Source: Streptomyces sp. NK08204 | GTDB taxonomy: Bacteria > Actinomycetota > Actinomycetes > Streptomycetales > Streptomycetaceae | NCBI RefSeq assembly: GCF_020400585.1 | Contig: NZ_JAINVF010000020.1 | Span: 62,001-126,000 of the forward strand | Direction of reading: 5' to 3' | DNA: 64,000 nt | Shown here: positions 63,351-64,000 of the stretch, piece by piece | How positions within the stretch are numbered: position 1 is the stretch's first letter | Layout: every line of letters begins with the position of its first letter | Notes under the pieces: model-generated | The model's database searches: none | The model's input: only the letters and a program-made list of their open reading frames with translations | Told to the model about the DNA's origin: nothing | Program-made: the position numbers and the translations under genes

Positions 63351-63500
63351 CCGGGCCAAGCTTCCTGCCGCCCTGCTTTGTCGCGGTTCTGTCACGTGAT
63401 GGCGTTGATCGGCAACGGAGGGAACCCTGCCGGGCCCCGGCGCCCTCTCTCTCCACGCACTGGAACGGATCACGCACATCACAAGAACTGGGAGCAGCCC

Positions 63501-64000
63501 GTGACAACGCCGGACATTGCAGCGCGGCGCGCACTGGTGGCCTGTGCCGCCCTGATGGTCGGCGCCTTCAGCCTGACCGCGTGCGGCGGCAGCGCCAACG
63601 CCACCGACGACGGCAAGGGCGGCAAGGAGTCCGCCAGGACCTCGGCGGCGAAGATCGCGATCTCGGCCAAGGACGGTTCGACGGGCGCGTCCATCAACGC
63701 GACCGGGGTGAAGGTCAGCGGCGGCAGGCTGACCCAGGTGAAGATGACCGTGGCCGGGTCCGGGCAGGCCGTGCCCGGCGCGATATCGGCGGACGGCGGC
63801 AGCTGGAAGCCGAAGCAGCAGCTGGAACGCGGGACGAAGTACGAGATAGACGCGACGGCGAAGGACGCCGACGGGCGCACGGCGGCGGCCAACTCCATCT
63901 TCACCACCGTCTCCTCGGCGAACAGCTTCATCGGGACCTACACGCCGGACGACGGCACCACGGTGGGCGTCGGCATGCCGGTGTCGTTCACCTTCGACAA
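63501..64000 (+). CDS. Lipoprotein with Ig-like domain, probable L,D-transpeptidase (C-terminus outside window)
   Basis: The first 166 residues are in the window. GTG 63501 follows GGGAG. Signal peptide VACAALMVGAFSLTAC with lipobox LTAC, then a Gly/Lys/Ser linker and an immunoglobulin-like domain (IAISAKDGSTGAS, YEIDATAKDADGRTA), then GTYTPDDGTTVGVGMPVSFTF at the edge. This matches the N-terminal half of actinobacterial L,D-transpeptidases (LdtMt2-like), whose YkuD catalytic domain would lie further right. The 150 bases upstream show no clear signal. Confidence 0.85.
   Translation, partial: MTTPDIAARRALVACAALMVGAFSLTACGGSANATDDGKGGKESARTSAAKIAISAKDGSTGASINATGVKVSGGRLTQVKMTVAGSGQAVPGAISADGGSWKPKQQLERGTKYEIDATAKDADGRTAAANSIFTTVSSANSFIGTYTPDDGTTVGVGMPVSFTFD

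Overview
The window is high-GC actinobacterial chromosome. Codon third positions are almost all G or C, many genes start with GTG, and it carries Streptomyces-type gene families: an SsgA-like sporulation protein, an RpfB-type resuscitation factor, a tricorn protease, a SepX/GlpR-type division protein and a GT39 protein mannosyltransferase. From memory, the gene order resembles the galK-to-lipoprotein interval of Streptomyces coelicolor (about SCO3136-SCO3194); I could not align it. I see no phage, insertion sequence, CRISPR array or rRNA. One tRNA is present. This is core chromosome with a few small accessory inserts.

Left part (1-12.1 kb): the Leloir operon galT-galE-galK on the minus strand, with a divergent sodium:solute symporter likely to import the sugar. 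The region between them carries three copies of a CACAATCAAACA-like repeat. Next come a small membrane protein, a LuxR-type regulator that lacks the phospho-acceptor aspartate, two tandem membrane-anchored beta-propeller proteins with Pro/Gln/Tyr-rich N-terminal tails, and an ABC-F ATPase. Middle-left (12.2-22.4 kb): a Uma2-like protein, then housekeeping genes ispE, rsmA, rpfB, tatD, a zinc-ribbon protein, rsmI, pmt, a penicillin-binding protein and a short SsgA-like protein.

Centre (22.6-35.6 kb): an ECF-type nickel importer (nikMN-nikQ-nikO) with a Nur-box-like site at what looks like a leaderless promoter, then an OhrR/Ohr peroxide-defence pair, a serine hydrolase, a DUF1876 protein, an oxidoreductase, a DMT transporter and a YbaK deacylase. 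A three-gene cassette follows (helical protein, WXG-motif protein with an unrecognised C-terminal domain, lipoprotein) that looks like a type VII secretion substrate set. Last come an MMPL exporter and its TetR regulator with a palindromic operator.

Right part (35.7-64 kb): a tricorn-like protease with an internal repeat, a small Gln-rich repeat protein, and a coupled FMO-hydrolase-SDR operon with a divergent MerR regulator. Then exonuclease III, GNAT proteins and tRNA-Ala(CGC). The sepX/glpR-rimJ-mog-moaC-moeA(glp)-galU group joins molybdopterin genes to cell-division genes. After it lie fthC, a penicillin acylase, a cation/proton antiporter that appears to start at CTG, an MFS transporter, an FmdB-family zinc ribbon with a CIRCE-like operator, mtnP, a CpaB/RcpC-like protein, mscL, a 58-residue ORF, an LtrA protein, a P1/DmpA peptidase, and a lipoprotein cut by the right edge.

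Functions are read from recognisable motifs and family lengths; no database search was possible.
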